From positions 6,212,432 through 6,276,431 of the forward strand of contig JAJEKV010000049.1 of assembly GCA_021234155.1 (NCBI GenBank): 64,000 nucleotides of DNA, written 5' to 3'. Below the pieces are notes generated by a model. It searched no databases. It was not told the DNA's origin and saw nothing but the letters and a program-made list of their open reading frames with translations. The DNA comes from Isoetes taiwanensis (taxonomy: Eukaryota > Streptophyta > Lycopodiopsida > Isoetales > Isoetaceae). The translations under genes were made by a program, and so were the position numbers. This document shows positions 29,307-43,500 of this stretch, in pieces. Numbering within the stretch: the first letter of the stretch is position 1; each line of letters begins with the position of its first letter.

Positions 29307-32201
29307 ATTCAACTCCTAATGTGGTGTGTATTACATTTAGGCCAGATTCCATTATCGGCTAACGCACTTGGGAGCAAAATTCACCAAGGCTTCCTTCTCG
29401 TGACCTAAGATAGGCTTATGATTCCACCTACCGCAATGCATAATTAGTTCAAGAATTTAAAAATCAAATCCTATTAAAATCTACGATTTGCTCTATACTT
29501 CTGGCGTGAATCTAGCCTACCATGCATTATCATAATCAAAGTTATGGCATTGCTCCCCCATAGTTACAATCAAAGTTATGGCATTGTTCTCCGAGAAGGC
29601 TAATCGAAAGTGTTTGAGATGCCATCAAAGGATTGGTGTTCAAGACCATTATGCACATAATCGTAAGCAATGGATGCTCAAATTTCTTAGCTATTTACTT
29701 CAAATTCAAATATTTATCCACCAAATTATTGTTCCACGTGAAAAATCAGCTTATTTACCCACCCGCATTATTCACTTTTACTCCACAAAATATTATTATT
29801 GTTTTGAAGCTACCATGCATCCATAGCAAATACCATTATGTTGTATCGCATAAAGTTCATACTTCAAATCTTAGGATGGACATGAAAACACAATTGTTAT
29901 TCACTTGTTGCCGCTACAAGGCCAGAGGAACTTTCTTTTTCAATGAATCCTAATGAAAATTGAGGAGAATCCCCATCACCTGCCCGTATTATATCCATAT
30001 CCTTCTTATTAGCTTTTAATGAGCAAAGCACCTATATACTTCCTTTTATAGATCCCATAAAAGCATGATTTCATTAATTGATAAAATAACGCACTCTTTG
30101 AGAATTTTGAGCACACCTTTATTTGCTCAAGCACTAATACTTTCACCTAAAGACTTAATTCCCAACAAATATGAGGTAATTAACATACACATATACATAC
30201 AAATTTTGTGTTATAATTTGTAATGTACATGACACTCGTGATGTTCTCAATAACGGGCCCTACATTGTACGGCCAATAATTCACATCAATAATTTTACTT
30301 CACTATAAAAACGGCTTCACTTATGTGGGTAGAGGCCATTCATCTTCCATGGCTCGGCGTTCATTCCGTAGCACATCCGTCAAGTGTTACTTGAGCTACA
30401 ACGACCGGGCTTAATGCTTAGAAATAGCGCTACTTGGATCCGCTCTTATCTAAAGTCATGGACCTCGCTAGTGCTTGCGTGAAGCTCACTCGCTAAAGTC
30501 CATATTTATCGCTTCCGAATGAGATCTATGAGTCAATGGCATCACGAAGCTTTGATGTTGATGACGAGTGAATCAGCACCTCGCTAATAATGTAATAATG
30601 ACATGGGCACAACTAAGTAAGGATCTAATAGTATTCGATTAAGGATGTACTATCACGCATCTTAATCAGTATATTGTAACGTATGTGCTATCCCACCTCC
30701 ACTTATTCTCGGGTAAGCCGCTGAATTCAATCATAGCTAAATCTGCCAAGCAAACATGTTTTGAAACATACATATTAGCACGCATACATATATCCATAAT
30801 TTAAAGATGTATTATACTTGTATTTATACAACGGTCTTATACACGAGCAATAACGGCTACCAAGTTTCACCCCAATAATTCACCTCAATAATTCTACCTC
30901 ACTATAAAAGCTTATCACTCTCGGCTAAAGTTCATTCCTTCCCACGGATTATTTGCCTTCATCAATTCACTACATCAGGCGCATCAAGTGCTCAATGAGC
31001 CACTCTCATCTTTGTTGGTTACCAGACAGTACCTTCTTCTGATCCCTACCGCTAAGAAAAGCTTTGGGCCGTAGATTCGCTAGTTCCTCAAGGCCAATTC
31101 GCGTGTAATGATCCATCCGACGGCTTCCCTTTGTTTAATGAGCTTATGAGACATCGTGTGGATCACTACTACGTGATCCCGGCGATGAATGAATCAAATT
31201 GCTTAGCATTGTATAGTGTAAGAGCCTGTGTTGAGATGGAAAACGCAGAGCGTGAATAAATAATAACTAGTCTATTGTAATCTCTATGTTATGAATGATA
31301 TAGTAATTATGTAAAAGAGCATTGCATACCCTTCAAGAGTTCTCTATCATCGCCCTAGTTTTTTCACTAATTCGCAGAATCGAAAGCCCTGCCCACTACC
31401 GATCACTATCGACAATGGCTCCGGTCTCTACGCCCAACCATAATCTAGCTTGTTTTCAGTTGCTGGTAGCGTATGTCATTAGGATTGGGTCTCCACTTGC
31501 TGCTCCAAAGAATCCCTATATCGCATTGCATATGAGGTTCCTTCGCAATAGGTTCAAACCAAGAGACAAACACTCCTTCAATGTGGAGATTAGGGTCCCC
31601 TCTCTTATTGGGTCCTTCTTCGCAAAAAACCTATCCATGTTTCCGGGCAGCTTATCATGTGGTCCGATTAGCAAGAGCATTCCCTTCTTGACATCTTGGT
31701 AGGGTCGAATATTTCTTAACCGGTTCTGGGTCTACCCGAGAAAGGCCCAACGCAATGAGATGCTTCCAATGTGCTCATCCACAAACACTCTTTCTCGGGT
31801 TCTTCCAAATGCACTTTGCCCGTGCCGGGCTTAAATCCCTAATGAGAGCCCACCGCCGCACGCCACCAAGCACTCGCACAAGGTGGACCAAGAGTCAATA
31901 ACTTCACCATATATGTGTTGGACCATGACTTACGTCACAAATTTCTAGAAATAGCCGCCTAAAGGCATCATGTGTACTTGGCACAGAAGCTCTTAATGCA
32001 CCTTATATCTTCAAGCTCCCATATGGCTGCAGTGACCTTAGGTGACCCTCTCTGAATCATAGGTAAACCTTGGGCATCCTCCTTCCACATTTCCCGATTC
32101 CCTTTTCAGGAGCCACTCCTATGCCCCGCCTCATCTTTGTAGAACATTAGTGGCCATCCATCCTTCATGCAAAAACTTGGAAGAGTAGAGGTTCCAAGTG
32201 A
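29307..32201. other. No intact gene; contains a duplicated TATA-bearing unit
   Basis: No supported ORF. At 30240-30840 and 30840-31310 two diverged copies of one unit follow each other: both have CAATAACGG, then AATAATTCAC.TCAATAATT, then CACTATAAAA (TATA at 30304-30310 and 30903-30909, 599 bp apart), then GCxATTCxTCTTCC-like leader sequence. These could be tandem promoters or LTR remnants. The plus frame at 31322-31702 is not recognised. Confidence 0.5.
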
Positions 32202-32444
32202 CTACATAAACGTCCTTCTTATCGTGATAAAACCTTTCACGTAATTCTTCCAATCGTGAACCTCTCTCACAAGGTAAGGCTTAAGGAGCCTTTGAATCAT
32301 ACCCGGGCCAAGAGTTGCATAAGCTCCCCACACAGTCAATGCATCCGATCTTCTCATTAGAGTAGAGTAGTTTCCAAATAGGGCATCTATGTCATCGCGG
32401 GTGTGTCCAACCATCAGAATCCCAAATGACTTGATCAAATACAC
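32202..32444 (-). pseudogene. DUF7869-like segment of a decayed element
   Basis: Minus-strand peptide MVGHTRDDIDALFGNYSTLM, then IQRLLKPYLVREVHDWKNYV. The V-G-H-T-x-D-I-D-x-L-F signature followed by a helical stretch and an E-V-x-D-(W/F)-K motif is the hallmark of the DUF7869 family, repeated proteins of uncertain function in plants, algae and animals that behave like mobile-element genes. Broken frames on the same strand at 33261-33461, 33557-33754 and 33902-34087 may belong to the same gene, but I cannot join them with confidence. No ends are recognised. Confidence 0.5.
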
Positions 32445-34858
32445 CTAACCAAACCAAGCAATATGACAAGTAAGAGAAAAGATATCTATTCTTATCTCCG
32501 ACCGAGCAATTATCTAGTCGCAAGTAAAATTCCTAGGCAACTTGTTTGCTACCATGGGGCCTTTGATAGGGAGGCATAAAATCATTTCTACCGCTTATTC
32601 ATCATTTTGTCCCGAGGTTATCTGTGTTTAAAATTGCCGCACTTCAAATGCCGTGACGCATCAAGATCTCAAAATGGCCCCAATTATCCTCGTGATGATT
32701 CTCCAATGTCTTCAAGGTATGATTCAAGGATCCCACATGAAAATTAGAATCATCGTGCCGTGAGGTCCAAAGTGGAGAAGTGGCCCAAGGCACCTATACT
32801 CATGGCCGCGGGTATGAGAGCACCCTGTGAACACTCCACCTTACCGCTCACCCTCCATACGTGACTTTGCTAGCTTCTAGACGAGGGACCACATATCTTA
32901 TTCTCGATCCATCTTATCATGTATAATGGTTAAAGCTGCGCTCAGAGATTCCATGCGACAAAGCCTCCAGACCAGAAGGCTCCCCGCGAAGAAATCTGGC
33001 CGCTATATGCATTTCTATTGCAAGTAATTTTCTTTCGTTTGGGATCTCTCGGGTCTTAGCAAGCTTTTCCTTTATGACAATAATGTGTTACACTTGGAAA
33101 ATGCTGCTATCCTCTTAGCTATTGATACCTAATGATTCTTCAAGCGCATGTAAAATGACTTGGCGAGAAATATGCTTGCCCTCGGCTATCTCAGAACGAA
33201 ATATCTACTTGGTGTATATCCTTCTTAGTCAAGATGTAAGGTAGCTTCTTAATATTTTGTTCATACCCTCGCCAGTAATTTTCGAAAGGTGGCATCGTTT
33301 CTCAAGCAAGCTGGCCCTATGACATCATAGATAGTAATAAAAGATTGCCAAACAAAGTATGAGACCTGGCTTCTTAGACTCAAGATTTCAAGGCTCAACA
33401 ATTCGTGGCCATCATTATAAGAGCTTCTTCCACTTGTAAAAGTGGAAAATGGGAATGCCATAGGCTTTATGCCATGCTTTCACGCACACCCGCTTGTTAT
33501 TCAATATCGGGCCATATGGACTAAGCACCATTTTCCGAAAGCAAAGATCTAGCATGTTATATGCAAAAGTTGTGCCTCCGAGGATCATGTTCCAAAGAAA
33601 AGGTTCTCAAGTGCAAGCTTATCTCCTCGATGTGTAAAATTTGCACAAAGATCGCTTCATGCAGCATTTGATGACCTCGAAAGTCTAGAATAGCCTCGCG
33701 ACTAGTTTTTCTTTCACATTTACTCAGGCCGGGCGCAGGTTCGGGTCTCCTCATTGACCATGTCAGAAGGTTCTTTTGGTGATGCCAATTTCGGTCTAAT
33801 GGGAGTAAGGTCTATTCTCCACATCCTTCTCCTCTTCACCGCAACTACAAGAGTAGAAACTGAATGTTATCAACGAGCACGGTGTGGGCTATGGGCCATC
33901 CTTACAAGGTCATGCAAATGGGGCATTTCTCGCACAGCCCGCAAATAAGATAGAGATCTTTTCGTGCATTGGAAAATAAACTATGATAGTAGTCAGCCAT
34001 CGAGCCTTCCCCAACTTCACGACACAAAGATGGTTTGATCAAGAAAACGATAACACCATAGGCATAAGCCATGTAGCAAAGATTCATGAGTGTGCACGCC
34101 TTCTCAACTAACTCACCCTAGAAAGCCCTTGCACATGATTCATTCCCACATCAAGCAACCCTCATTCCCTCCGGGCTCCGCCAGCCTATGCGCTTTATCC
34201 GACCTCGTGGGGTGCATGCTTCCTCATCTCTATCAAGTTGAGCAAAGAATGTCCTTCTCTTGTACCACAAATACAAAGTCCCCACAGCCTTCAATCTATT
34301 TTTCTATTTCCATTTCGAATTGCAATGTGTAATCGCCCATCCGTAATATTTCACAATTGAACGCATAAACCATACCCTCCTGACAAATAATTGTGATGGC
34401 GCCAAATTGTGGACTCTTCATTCTCGCCTACCTTTTCCCCAAATAGATACAAATGGAATTACATCACCATCCCGCAAAACAAGAGGTCGTGGAATAGCGC
34501 CGCCGCGATCCTCGTGAAGCGTAAAGCACCGTGATCACAAACTACTACAAAAAATAGGAACCTAAAAATAAAAAATGCTCGATTCACGCCACCGCGACCC
34601 TACCCAGCATGGGTAAGAACGCTGGCCGCACTTTTGTACATTCACACTAGCCGCTTTCGAGCAAGAACTGCAAGTAAATCACATTTCCGAGGCTAGCTAG
34701 TGGTTTCAACTCAAAGTTGTCGAGCAGCCGGGAGTTCATTGGCATTACAGCAAGTGTAGATTTCGTTGAAGGTAGTCATGACCAAGGATCTCGTGAGCAC
34801 CAAAGTTATAATGCATCACTTACGTAATAAAGCATTACTTCAGTACCTCACGTATCAC
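32445..34858 (-). other. Decayed region, possibly upstream part of the DUF7869 gene
   Basis: Several 60-80 codon minus-strand frames without recognised motifs. GC is slightly higher than in the flanks. No conserved motif besides the neighbouring VGHT block. Confidence 0.25.
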
Positions 34859-34860
34859 TT

Positions 34861-34945
34861 GCGGGCGCTAACGCCAACTTGTAGCCTGCGGGCGCTAACG
34901 TAAGCTAACTTGTAAGCTCTGGTATGTCAACGCCAACTTGTAAAT
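34861..34945 (+). repeat. Short tandem repeat, three diverged units
   Basis: GCGGGCGCTAACGCCAACTT is followed by GCGGGCGCTAACGTAAGCTA and TATGTCAACGCCAACTTGTA, each ending in AACTTGTAR. Unit length 27-33 bp. Confidence 0.7.
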
Positions 34946-35932
34946 TCACGGCCGTAGTATCATAAAACAAAGGTTTAGCGTTTCATCCACATGGAGAAAA
35001 GAAAGCATATACCAAACACGCTTACATTGTATAATAAAATACAATTGAGTGCACAGCTTTTGCTTAGAACATCTATTTTACATAGTTAAAATAAAGTATC
35101 GAGGTATCTATCAATCCATGCAATACATAGTGATGTTAGTGCAGACTCGAGGTTGTAGTTATAATTAAAATTCGCTGCAAATATAGACGCTTGAGTTCAC
35201 TTGAGGATATGCATCAATAGGCCTTTTACCTCAAACCTCAATTCATGCACAAGTGCACTCAACGTAGTGGCTGGGACAGTAAGCTGACATCGCTTCTTCA
35301 ATGGATGCGAATTTCACAGCTTAAATTCCCTCAGCCCCTCGACTTTGCTCCAGTTTTAGGCGCAAATTTCCGGGCCAGCCAAGATCTTGCAAAAACACGA
35401 AATTTGAATTGGCTTTCCCCGCTTCTCAATCTGGTTTGTTCTCGATTTCAAATTCTGGCTAGCCATCTCACCGGCCCGTGAACCGGATTTTTTGGGGCAT
35501 TTATGGTCGTGATAATGTGTCGTCCAAATTACTCAATTTGAACGCTGACGCCCGCGGATAAGGACCTTTCCTACGGATTACTTGCTTTTTCGATATATCT
35601 TCGCGACGCATCGCGATTTATGTCAGTGAATAAATACGTACCGCCGCCTGGGTAATTATTACCTACGCTGCATTTAATGCCATTATGGCCGCACGCTTTT
35701 TTCACGCAATTATGAGGGAAGCGTAACACTCTCATGGCCGCTAGTTTCCTATAAATTGAAACTTCAAACCTTTAAAAACAAATTTCGACTACATTTCGCT
35801 CAAATGTTTAGCCGCTTCTTCGCCTCTCCGGAAAGCCGAGCCACTCCAAAAAGATCAGATTAACTCAAATACCACATCCCATGGCACCTGGCGACTCCCT
35901 CAAGAAGGTATTTCTTAACATTAGTTTCAAGC

Positions 35933-36150
35933 AAGATCAAGGCCGCGATCTTGCCTACTCGAGTTTCTATTGTTTTCATAAGTAGAGCCGCCGCCAAAGA
36001 TCGCGTCAGCGCCCGCTTGATAGGTTTTGTAATTTCTAGATGTACCGCTCTTCATAAGTGTAGATGCTCAACAAGATCAGCGCCGTCTGCTTGGATAGGT
36101 TTTGTAATTTCGTACGTTTGCCTTCATAAGTGTAGTCAAGCCAACAAGAT
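35933..36150 (+). repeat. Tandem repeat of about 64-76 bp, three to four units
   Basis: Each unit starts AAGATC (35933, 35997, 36073, 36145). The middle units share GCGCC.GCTTG.ATAGGTTTTG, TAATTTC and TTCATAAGTGTAG. The first unit shares TTTTCATAAGTAGA only. It does not continue beyond 36180. Confidence 0.75.
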
Positions 36151-36180
36151 CACAAGCACACGCTGTCCTGGCCGAGTATA

Positions 36181-39100
36181 GATTTTCTTTTCTTTTATAT
36201 GTTTCCATGAGTACTCAGTGTAGTACGCCATTAGGTTCGCTAATCGCTGCATGTTTCTTTGCCGTATTAAGTGTTACACAAACGCCGCGCTTATAGTGTG
36301 GAGTTCTTCCCATTTTAGCCGCTTCTACAGATCGCTACCGCTTCACGTAGTTTCTACCTTTCCTTGCACCATTATGCGTTCTTACCGCACTCACCACGTG
36401 CTTTGTTTACAAAGACTTGCTCTTCCGAGGACCGTATGTCGAGCCACCCAGATATAACCCTTCCAATGAAAGGAAATGGTGTATTGAGGATTGCATGTTA
36501 TACCAAGACATTATATGGGTGACCGCAGTAAAGGACCTGTGGCTCAAGCTTCATGACTGAAAAAAGCTTGGTAATGAACAAGTTGGTACGCAGGTAATGT
36601 GGGAAGGCATTTAAGAACAATGTGCAAGATGCCATTGCGGCGCAAAAGATGAGGGACATTACAAGTATTGCAGCTGAGTATATTTTTTGAAATGGCGCAA
36701 TTATGACTCCGCTTCGGCGATGACAAATAAAGAAATGAAATAAAGCGCCAATAAAAGGAAAACGCCTTTACGCCGCCTAAGGGTTATGGCCGTGTTGTTG
36801 CTATCCTAAGTAATTTCTTTGTCGTATAAAGGGAAATACATATATGTTGAAGAGTGGTGTGTTAGATGGTATGCTGGGTATATTTAACAGACTGAAGGAA
36901 TTAGCACTGGTTTACAAAGATTTCTATTTTGATTGTGAACTCCGCACTAAAGAACTTGACATTACGTAATGCGTCAAATGACCATGTTCAAACTCCGTTA
37001 AAAGCTTCAAGACATACCCCATGAGGTCCTCACCCTCGCCGACAAGCCGCTCCGCTTGACCCTATTGCCACGTGTAACTAATTTCTTATCTTTTGGACAC
37101 TCAAGTATGTAGATTTGACCGACGTTGTCTATCTTGTCAGAAGAGGGTGACATGGAGCAATCCGTAAGATTTGAAGGGCAAGAAATTTTATATTATTTCG
37201 CAACCATAAAGATTTGCGCCGGGCATAACTCCTTTGTTCTATTGCCAACAGTTCGAAAGCAAAGAATCTAGAATTTACAAAGTATATAGAAGACGCATCG
37301 AGGGTGCTCAACGGAGTTCCTTAAGGCATAAGGAATATATAGAGTTGAATATTCAATGCAACGGCAATTGCAAACACCGGTAATAAAGAGAGCCACTGCA
37401 TTGAAAATCGGCAATAACTTCGCTGGGCTATCAAAGACAAGGCTTATGGTTGCCCTCCACAAGGACCTATAGGGATGCATTTAAAACTTCAGCCTTGAAG
37501 GTATTTGTTTTTACTGCCAAGTTCATGCACATCTTGATGACCTTGGAATGTTTCCAGATTTCCATGAAATTGCAACCACCACCTTGAAAGTGTGAGCTAA
37601 GGATGAAAAAACAATTCATTTTATGGATGTTGTTTTCAAGTAGAAGTTAATGGAAGCTCGTTCGTGGGTGAGTCGTGAACCTGATTCCACTATGTAGGAG
37701 TTTCCTGAATAAGCCATCCAAAGACTTCTTTAACAAGACCTCGCCCGTTGCTACGCAGGTATGTCAATGCAAGAGGTGTCACAAACCGATGAGATTATAG
37801 AAGGCAAGACGATTAAAGGTGCAAATGTGTTATAGCGGAGATTCGACTGTAAACAACGGGCAATCGAAGCATCAGAACCTCACTTTTATGAGGCGAGAAA
37901 TCTTTTTTTCTTATGCCACAAATTTCATCGCAAAAGATTTCTATAGTCGGAGGAATTGCTTCCGTGCTTTTCCGATTTAATCAACAGAGAATAATCGATA
38001 TAATGTATACCGTATACGTAGTAATGCCAAGGCTAATTATAACAAGGGATCATACACTAGGTAACCTACTCCGTAGGCCTTTCCGAGCCAATCAGAATAT
38101 TCTAAAGCCGTAAGAGGCTAGAAAGAAAGGAAAGAAAAAATATTGTCATAGCAAAGGATAAAAGGATGGCATCCCTACTTCCTCCCAAGTGTCGAGAATG
38201 CTTACATTGATATTTATTGACATCCCAGGGATGAACAAGGTAAGGGATTGTAAGAAATACACAGATCTATTTGTCAAGGATAGCTACCATGACGCATTGC
38301 CAAAGTTTATCACTTGGTTATTATCATGCCGCCAGTTGAATTTGCCAAATTGCTTGTACAAATGTATAAATTCGCATGTGGCTACTCTATCTTAGGTTCC
38401 TATGAAGAAACGGGATGGGAGAGCAAACGTAAGGGTGAACATCAAGATTTCTTTATTAGTCATGTGCATTAACAGAGTGATGTTCGTGGTAAATACATGT
38501 GCAACCGTGAGTTGAGCTTCACCTATTCCACACTCAAGCAAGGCTCCTAAGTCAACACCATTGCCTCCAATGTCACGCTTAATGTAATGAGGTTTAATTT
38601 GAGAAGATAAAAAAAGAAATATCGACTCTTTTATTAAAAAGTAAACCAAGATTCAAATGGGCTGCAATGGAAGGAGATCTTGTATTGAAATGCCAAATTA
38701 AAACCTCCCTTTATGCTCTACTATATTGTTGGAATGTACCGTGCCGCATCGATGGTTGTGTTCTGATTTCTTTCTACTGACGGCCGTGTTGTTTCCCTTA
38801 TGCAAGGCAAAAGAGCGTGGCTTTCAAAGTTCGTAGCGTGTCGCTTCCTCGAGGGCTGCTCTTGAAACGCTTGATAAATGGCCAATCCAAGTGCCGATGG
38901 GTTTGAGGAAGAGCCGAAGCAGTAGAGGGTTGAGCCTCGATCCACCAACCCGACATCAAGATTACCCAAAACACATCTATCAAAGTTGATTCCATTTGGA
39001 AAACCTTTTGATGCTAAGTCCTACGTAAGAGAGAATGCAAGAAACAAAAGCTGCTTTGTTTGAAGAGACTCGGTGCTGTATAGAAGCCCTAGAGTCTACT

Positions 39101-42100
39101 TCTTCAAAAATTGAGTGCACTTAATGAGAAGCTTGATGGGTACATGCCTTTCTTGACAAAGTAACATCAGTTTACGTATGAATACATGGAAGCAGCATCA
39201 CAAAGAAGACATGGAGATTGACCAAGATGAGGTTCTGTCACAGGAGCATCGCACACAAAGAAGAAGCGTAAGCTCTCATCCACGCTGTATCGCGTTACCG
39301 TGACGGAGTTTCACGGCGAAATCTAACTTATAGGCGTGGAGCAAAGGTAATGGACAAGGAAGAATGGGAGCCTCGATTCACATCTCAAGTAAATGATCGC
39401 AGCCATGGGTGTTGTAGTTCCAGAGATCACAAAAGTTATTCGTAGATGGACACAACACAAGCTATGGAATCGCAGAGAGCATGTCAATCGCATGGCCAAT
39501 GAAATGGGTGTGATAATTGGCGAAGTATTCAAACACAATCGTAATAATTACATTCCTTCAATCAAGAATTATGTTGTATATTACTCTTCCAATGGAAATT
39601 TTTGTTTTCGAACTTTGGTTTTGTCTTTACTCCATATCTTTTACCATATGTTTAATGTTAAAAATAATCGCGACCGCTGATCCTCTCAGAGTAAATTATA
39701 AGGGTTTTAAATAATGAATTTTGTGTGATATCCTTGCTCCTGCATCTTCTTTAACACAATGCCTCTGGTATGGTTTTAACAAAAGGTACATTATTTTGTC
39801 TCCTTCAAATATGTAAAATATCACAAGGCTCTCAAGGCTTCTTGGGCGTAGTGTTTTAACACTCCTCCTACTACGCTTATACTCTCATGCGGAACCTTTG
39901 CATTAGCAAGAAAAAACTATATTTCCTAATAAGACTCTAAGCCTTTGTGTGACCGAAAGTAAAAAACGCCAACTTTTACTCAATTGGTAGTAGTTTTGTA
40001 CTATATGGCTACCCGCTAAATCTATTTCATGCTAAACGAAATTCCAAATTTCTCTAATTAATAAATTCATGCTTATAACCTAAACACTCTGCATTTACCT
40101 CGTAGAATATTTTCAACTCAATTCTAATAAGCAAAAATGTACTAATTAATTTGCTATAAAGTGCAATTACCCCAATAGGTGGTCAGAATTGCTTTAACAA
40201 CACACGCCAGCTAGAGTTGATATCTGTGAATCAATGTGTCAAGACTACCAAATTCCTTCAACTCACCCTTGCAGACCTCTTCAAACATTCTTCTAGATCC
40301 ACAAGATTAAAAGGCCTACCAAAGAATATCCATTGCAAATTTTCACTTGTAATTCAAATAGCCTTTAACGCATCTACAACGCACCAAGTAACGCAACTTA
40401 AATATCTAATCACTAAAAAATGCGTATAAAATACCTCGGCGCAATGTCTTCGGGTTCTTGTGTCTTGTAACCTTCTATACTACCGTAGATGCATGCCAAA
40501 ATTTAGACATTCTAAAGACCAACATAGTTCTAATTCAATTTTTTGCACTACACCAAATGTCCCACTCACGCCAATAAGAGCTACAAATATGTATTTCATC
40601 CATTCCTATAGTTTTTCTCGCCATTGACCCCGTGGTTTCACATTACACGTGCCCTCAAATAAAGATCTAAGTGATGAATAAAACTAGAATATAATAAACA
40701 AAAATCAACACAACAAACTTACATTTTTGTGAGGATTTCATAATAGCCCCGCTTTTGAAAAACTCCAATTACTTTCCATATCAAACCTGCCCCGATAATG
40801 CCTTATATATTAAAGTTTGTCGTCAAAACAACATCCTCTTCATAGCAACGGGTTTACATTCAAAAAGACTCTTCCTGGGATAGCGACCCACACTTACATC
40901 AGAAGACAATCTTTCACTATATTCTACAAATTCTCTCCCATTTCTCATACTAGCCACACAATTTTGGAAAAGTTTGACAAGCTCTAGCTCCTCTTGGCCT
41001 CTAATTCCTGCAAATCTAGAAACACAATAATATGAAATGCGCTCAAGTAAAACCTTGGGATGATGAATTTGATGATCTTACATCAAGTAGGAAAGCTTGT
41101 TCAATGCTAAAACCAACTCTAGTCACCTTCTTCATTTCTTTCAAACTCCTGGCATCATTCTAGATCGATGCATTGCCGCTACATGCCAATCTAGACTCTT
41201 AAGGATAGGGAATACTAATGTCGAAAGGGACCGCTTCTATCCTTGTATTAGCCATATAATGATTTCTTTTACGACGTTTTAACAATACATCCAAATCAGT
41301 AACATATCTTGAAGCCCGCATTAGGCGTGGTAAAATAATGAGAGATAGAACAAAAATTCAGAATATTACCTAGAAAAAACATGTCTATAAGCGTTTACGT
41401 ATCTGCATCGAGCAAAACTTATCTAATTTAGCAAATCTCAATCATGAATCCAACATCCCTACTAAATCCTTGAATCCAAATCCTTAATCTAACATGTTCC
41501 TTCATTCATCAAATTGTTTCACAATGTTTTTCCCTCGTGATTTACTAATTCCACCAAAGATAATCTCCTTCTTCAAATTACCATCTCAACAAAAGGAACT
41601 CCGTATCAATTTTAGAATCAGATGGGAAAGAATTCTATAATGGAAGTTATTGTAAGTGCTATTTTGTAAGTCGCCTATACAAACAACGCTTATCTCAGAC
41701 ATCTCCAAATTCTAGCTACTAAAGTTTGCTCTAAATCTTCATCCTTTGTGTAGATTGTAATATCACTCAAAACAGGCTAGATGCACCTATGCTAAGCAAT
41801 GCAAAAGTTGAAACTAGGTAGACGCATAACTATGCCCTCGCACATCTTCAAGACACATGCACAAAACCGCTTATAACTTATTTCTTAAAAAAAACAAAGC
41901 TAGATCTTTGAAAATATTTCAGAGTGCTTATCAAGAACAATCAGACTTCCAATGATTCTCCTCAAGGGATACTAAAAATAACAAATCTACGGATCTTAAG
42001 TAACCAGAGTAGAGTAGTTTCCAAAAACAGCAGCAAGAATCAACATCAATGGTAGCTAGTAATGTAGCTAAACTCAGCACTCTTTCCTAAATCACATCGA

Positions 42101-42500
42101 CAATTATAAAATGACTCCTAGTGCCATCTCCATCGGCCCATTCTCGCTTTGGTTTGAACGGGAAGAAAAGAATGAATAGAGAGCAAAAAAGTCCTTTTGT
42201 AGCTAGTACACGTCGCTGAATGATTGGTTTTTCCACGTTACAAAAATGTTAAGCTACATTCTAGCATGAACTATGCCTCCATGTTCGCACGTTGGCATGG
42301 TTTATGCCAAAATGTTGCCTAAAACAACATTCTTGTATACCTAAGCTAGTATGCTTACCGTTACTGCTGCCGAATTTGTCAAAAGAGCGAGGAAAGATTA
42401 GGTCAAGACTTTTTATATTTAATAATAGAATAGAATCGAATAGAAAATTTTTTAATATCCACGCGGACAATGATGATGTGAGCTGCCACCATGTGTGAGG
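36181..42500. other. No gene recognised
   Basis: AT-rich, with short chance ORFs on both strands and stops every 20-70 codons. Nothing matches a family I know with confidence. No long terminal repeats or inverted ends were seen by eye. Confidence 0.4.
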
Positions 42501-43500
42501 AGTATAGCCTTCACAGGCTGGATGTTTAATTCGTTTAAGGATAATCTCGACAGTTAGATGGTTTAAGCCTTTATTTTTAGTTAGATTGAGCTCAGTTGCA
42601 ACTAATTAAGATTATCTACCCATTCGAGGGCGCAATATAGAATCGATTGAGACGATGGGTGGGTACTTAGATCTCTGCTCGGTATGGTAGTGCTTAAGGT
42701 GTGAAATATGATTCTACAGTTACTACCACTTAAATGACTACACACGTGTATGGTCGATTCTAGAGTCCAGGTTTCCAGGCTGGGTCCCATTATGGGAAGG
42801 GTGGTTTCTGGTTGTACACAAGTGGACCTTGACCTCTGTGTGAGAGCTCGCACACCGCCTCCTCCTACCTATTGCAAGCCAAGGATGCCACCAACAGCTT
42901 GCAAAGAGAGAGTCAATTCATAGTACCATAGTTGGCTCGCATTGAGGGTCCTTGCCTTGTATATATGGGCACAACTCTACTAGTGGTCCATCAAGGAGGG
43001 AAGCCTCTTGCAATGCTTTTACTGAATAATGTCGCGGAGGACATGCACCCAATGGAGGCCCAAAATTTATTTCGGAAAGTTCCTACCAGATGCCATCTAA
43101 ATCACGCTTCTCCCATTAGCTAGATGTTGTAGGCCCATGATGACATCCCTCCTCGCGGATGACCGTGAGCCATGCCTATCCTGGTGGAGGGATCAGAACC
43201 GCCCCGAGCCGGTCATCATGGCAGTCGCTAGCAATCGCACTCCATTGCCCGGTGCGATGTTCCCCGTGGGTCGCGCCTTGCTCAAGACCCTTCTCCGCAC
43301 GTCTTGGGATGCCGCCATCCGTGAGACCAAACATCTGCTGTTGGGATGCCCGGGCGAGGTATCCGCTTTCTTTGTTCTTGAGGAAGGAGCGTATTGACTC
43401 ATGGCCTCGGCAGGGGCGGAGGTGGGATCAATGACTTGCCTAGAGTGTGCTGCTAGAGCTCCTACACTCATCAACCATCTCATAAGTGGGAAGATGGTAG
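42501..43500. other. GC-richer patch, no recognised gene
   Basis: 42900-43490 is clearly more GC-rich than its surroundings, with overlapping open frames on both strands (for example plus 43137-43397 and minus 43193-43483). No motif is recognised. It may be a fragment of a mobile element. Confidence 0.3.

Noticed and set aside
35933-36180. CRISPR-like periodic repeat
   Set aside because: Units are whole diverged tandem copies, not short identical repeats with unique spacers, and the genome is a plant.
39260-39330. Short peptide VTVTEFHGEI resembling the PC4/p15 coactivator domain
   Set aside because: Only about ten residues match, the frame closes at once, and no other PC4 motif is nearby.
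43137-43483. Overlapping ORFs on both strands in a GC-rich patch
   Set aside because: Mutually overlapping frames in GC-rich DNA are expected by chance and neither has a recognised motif.
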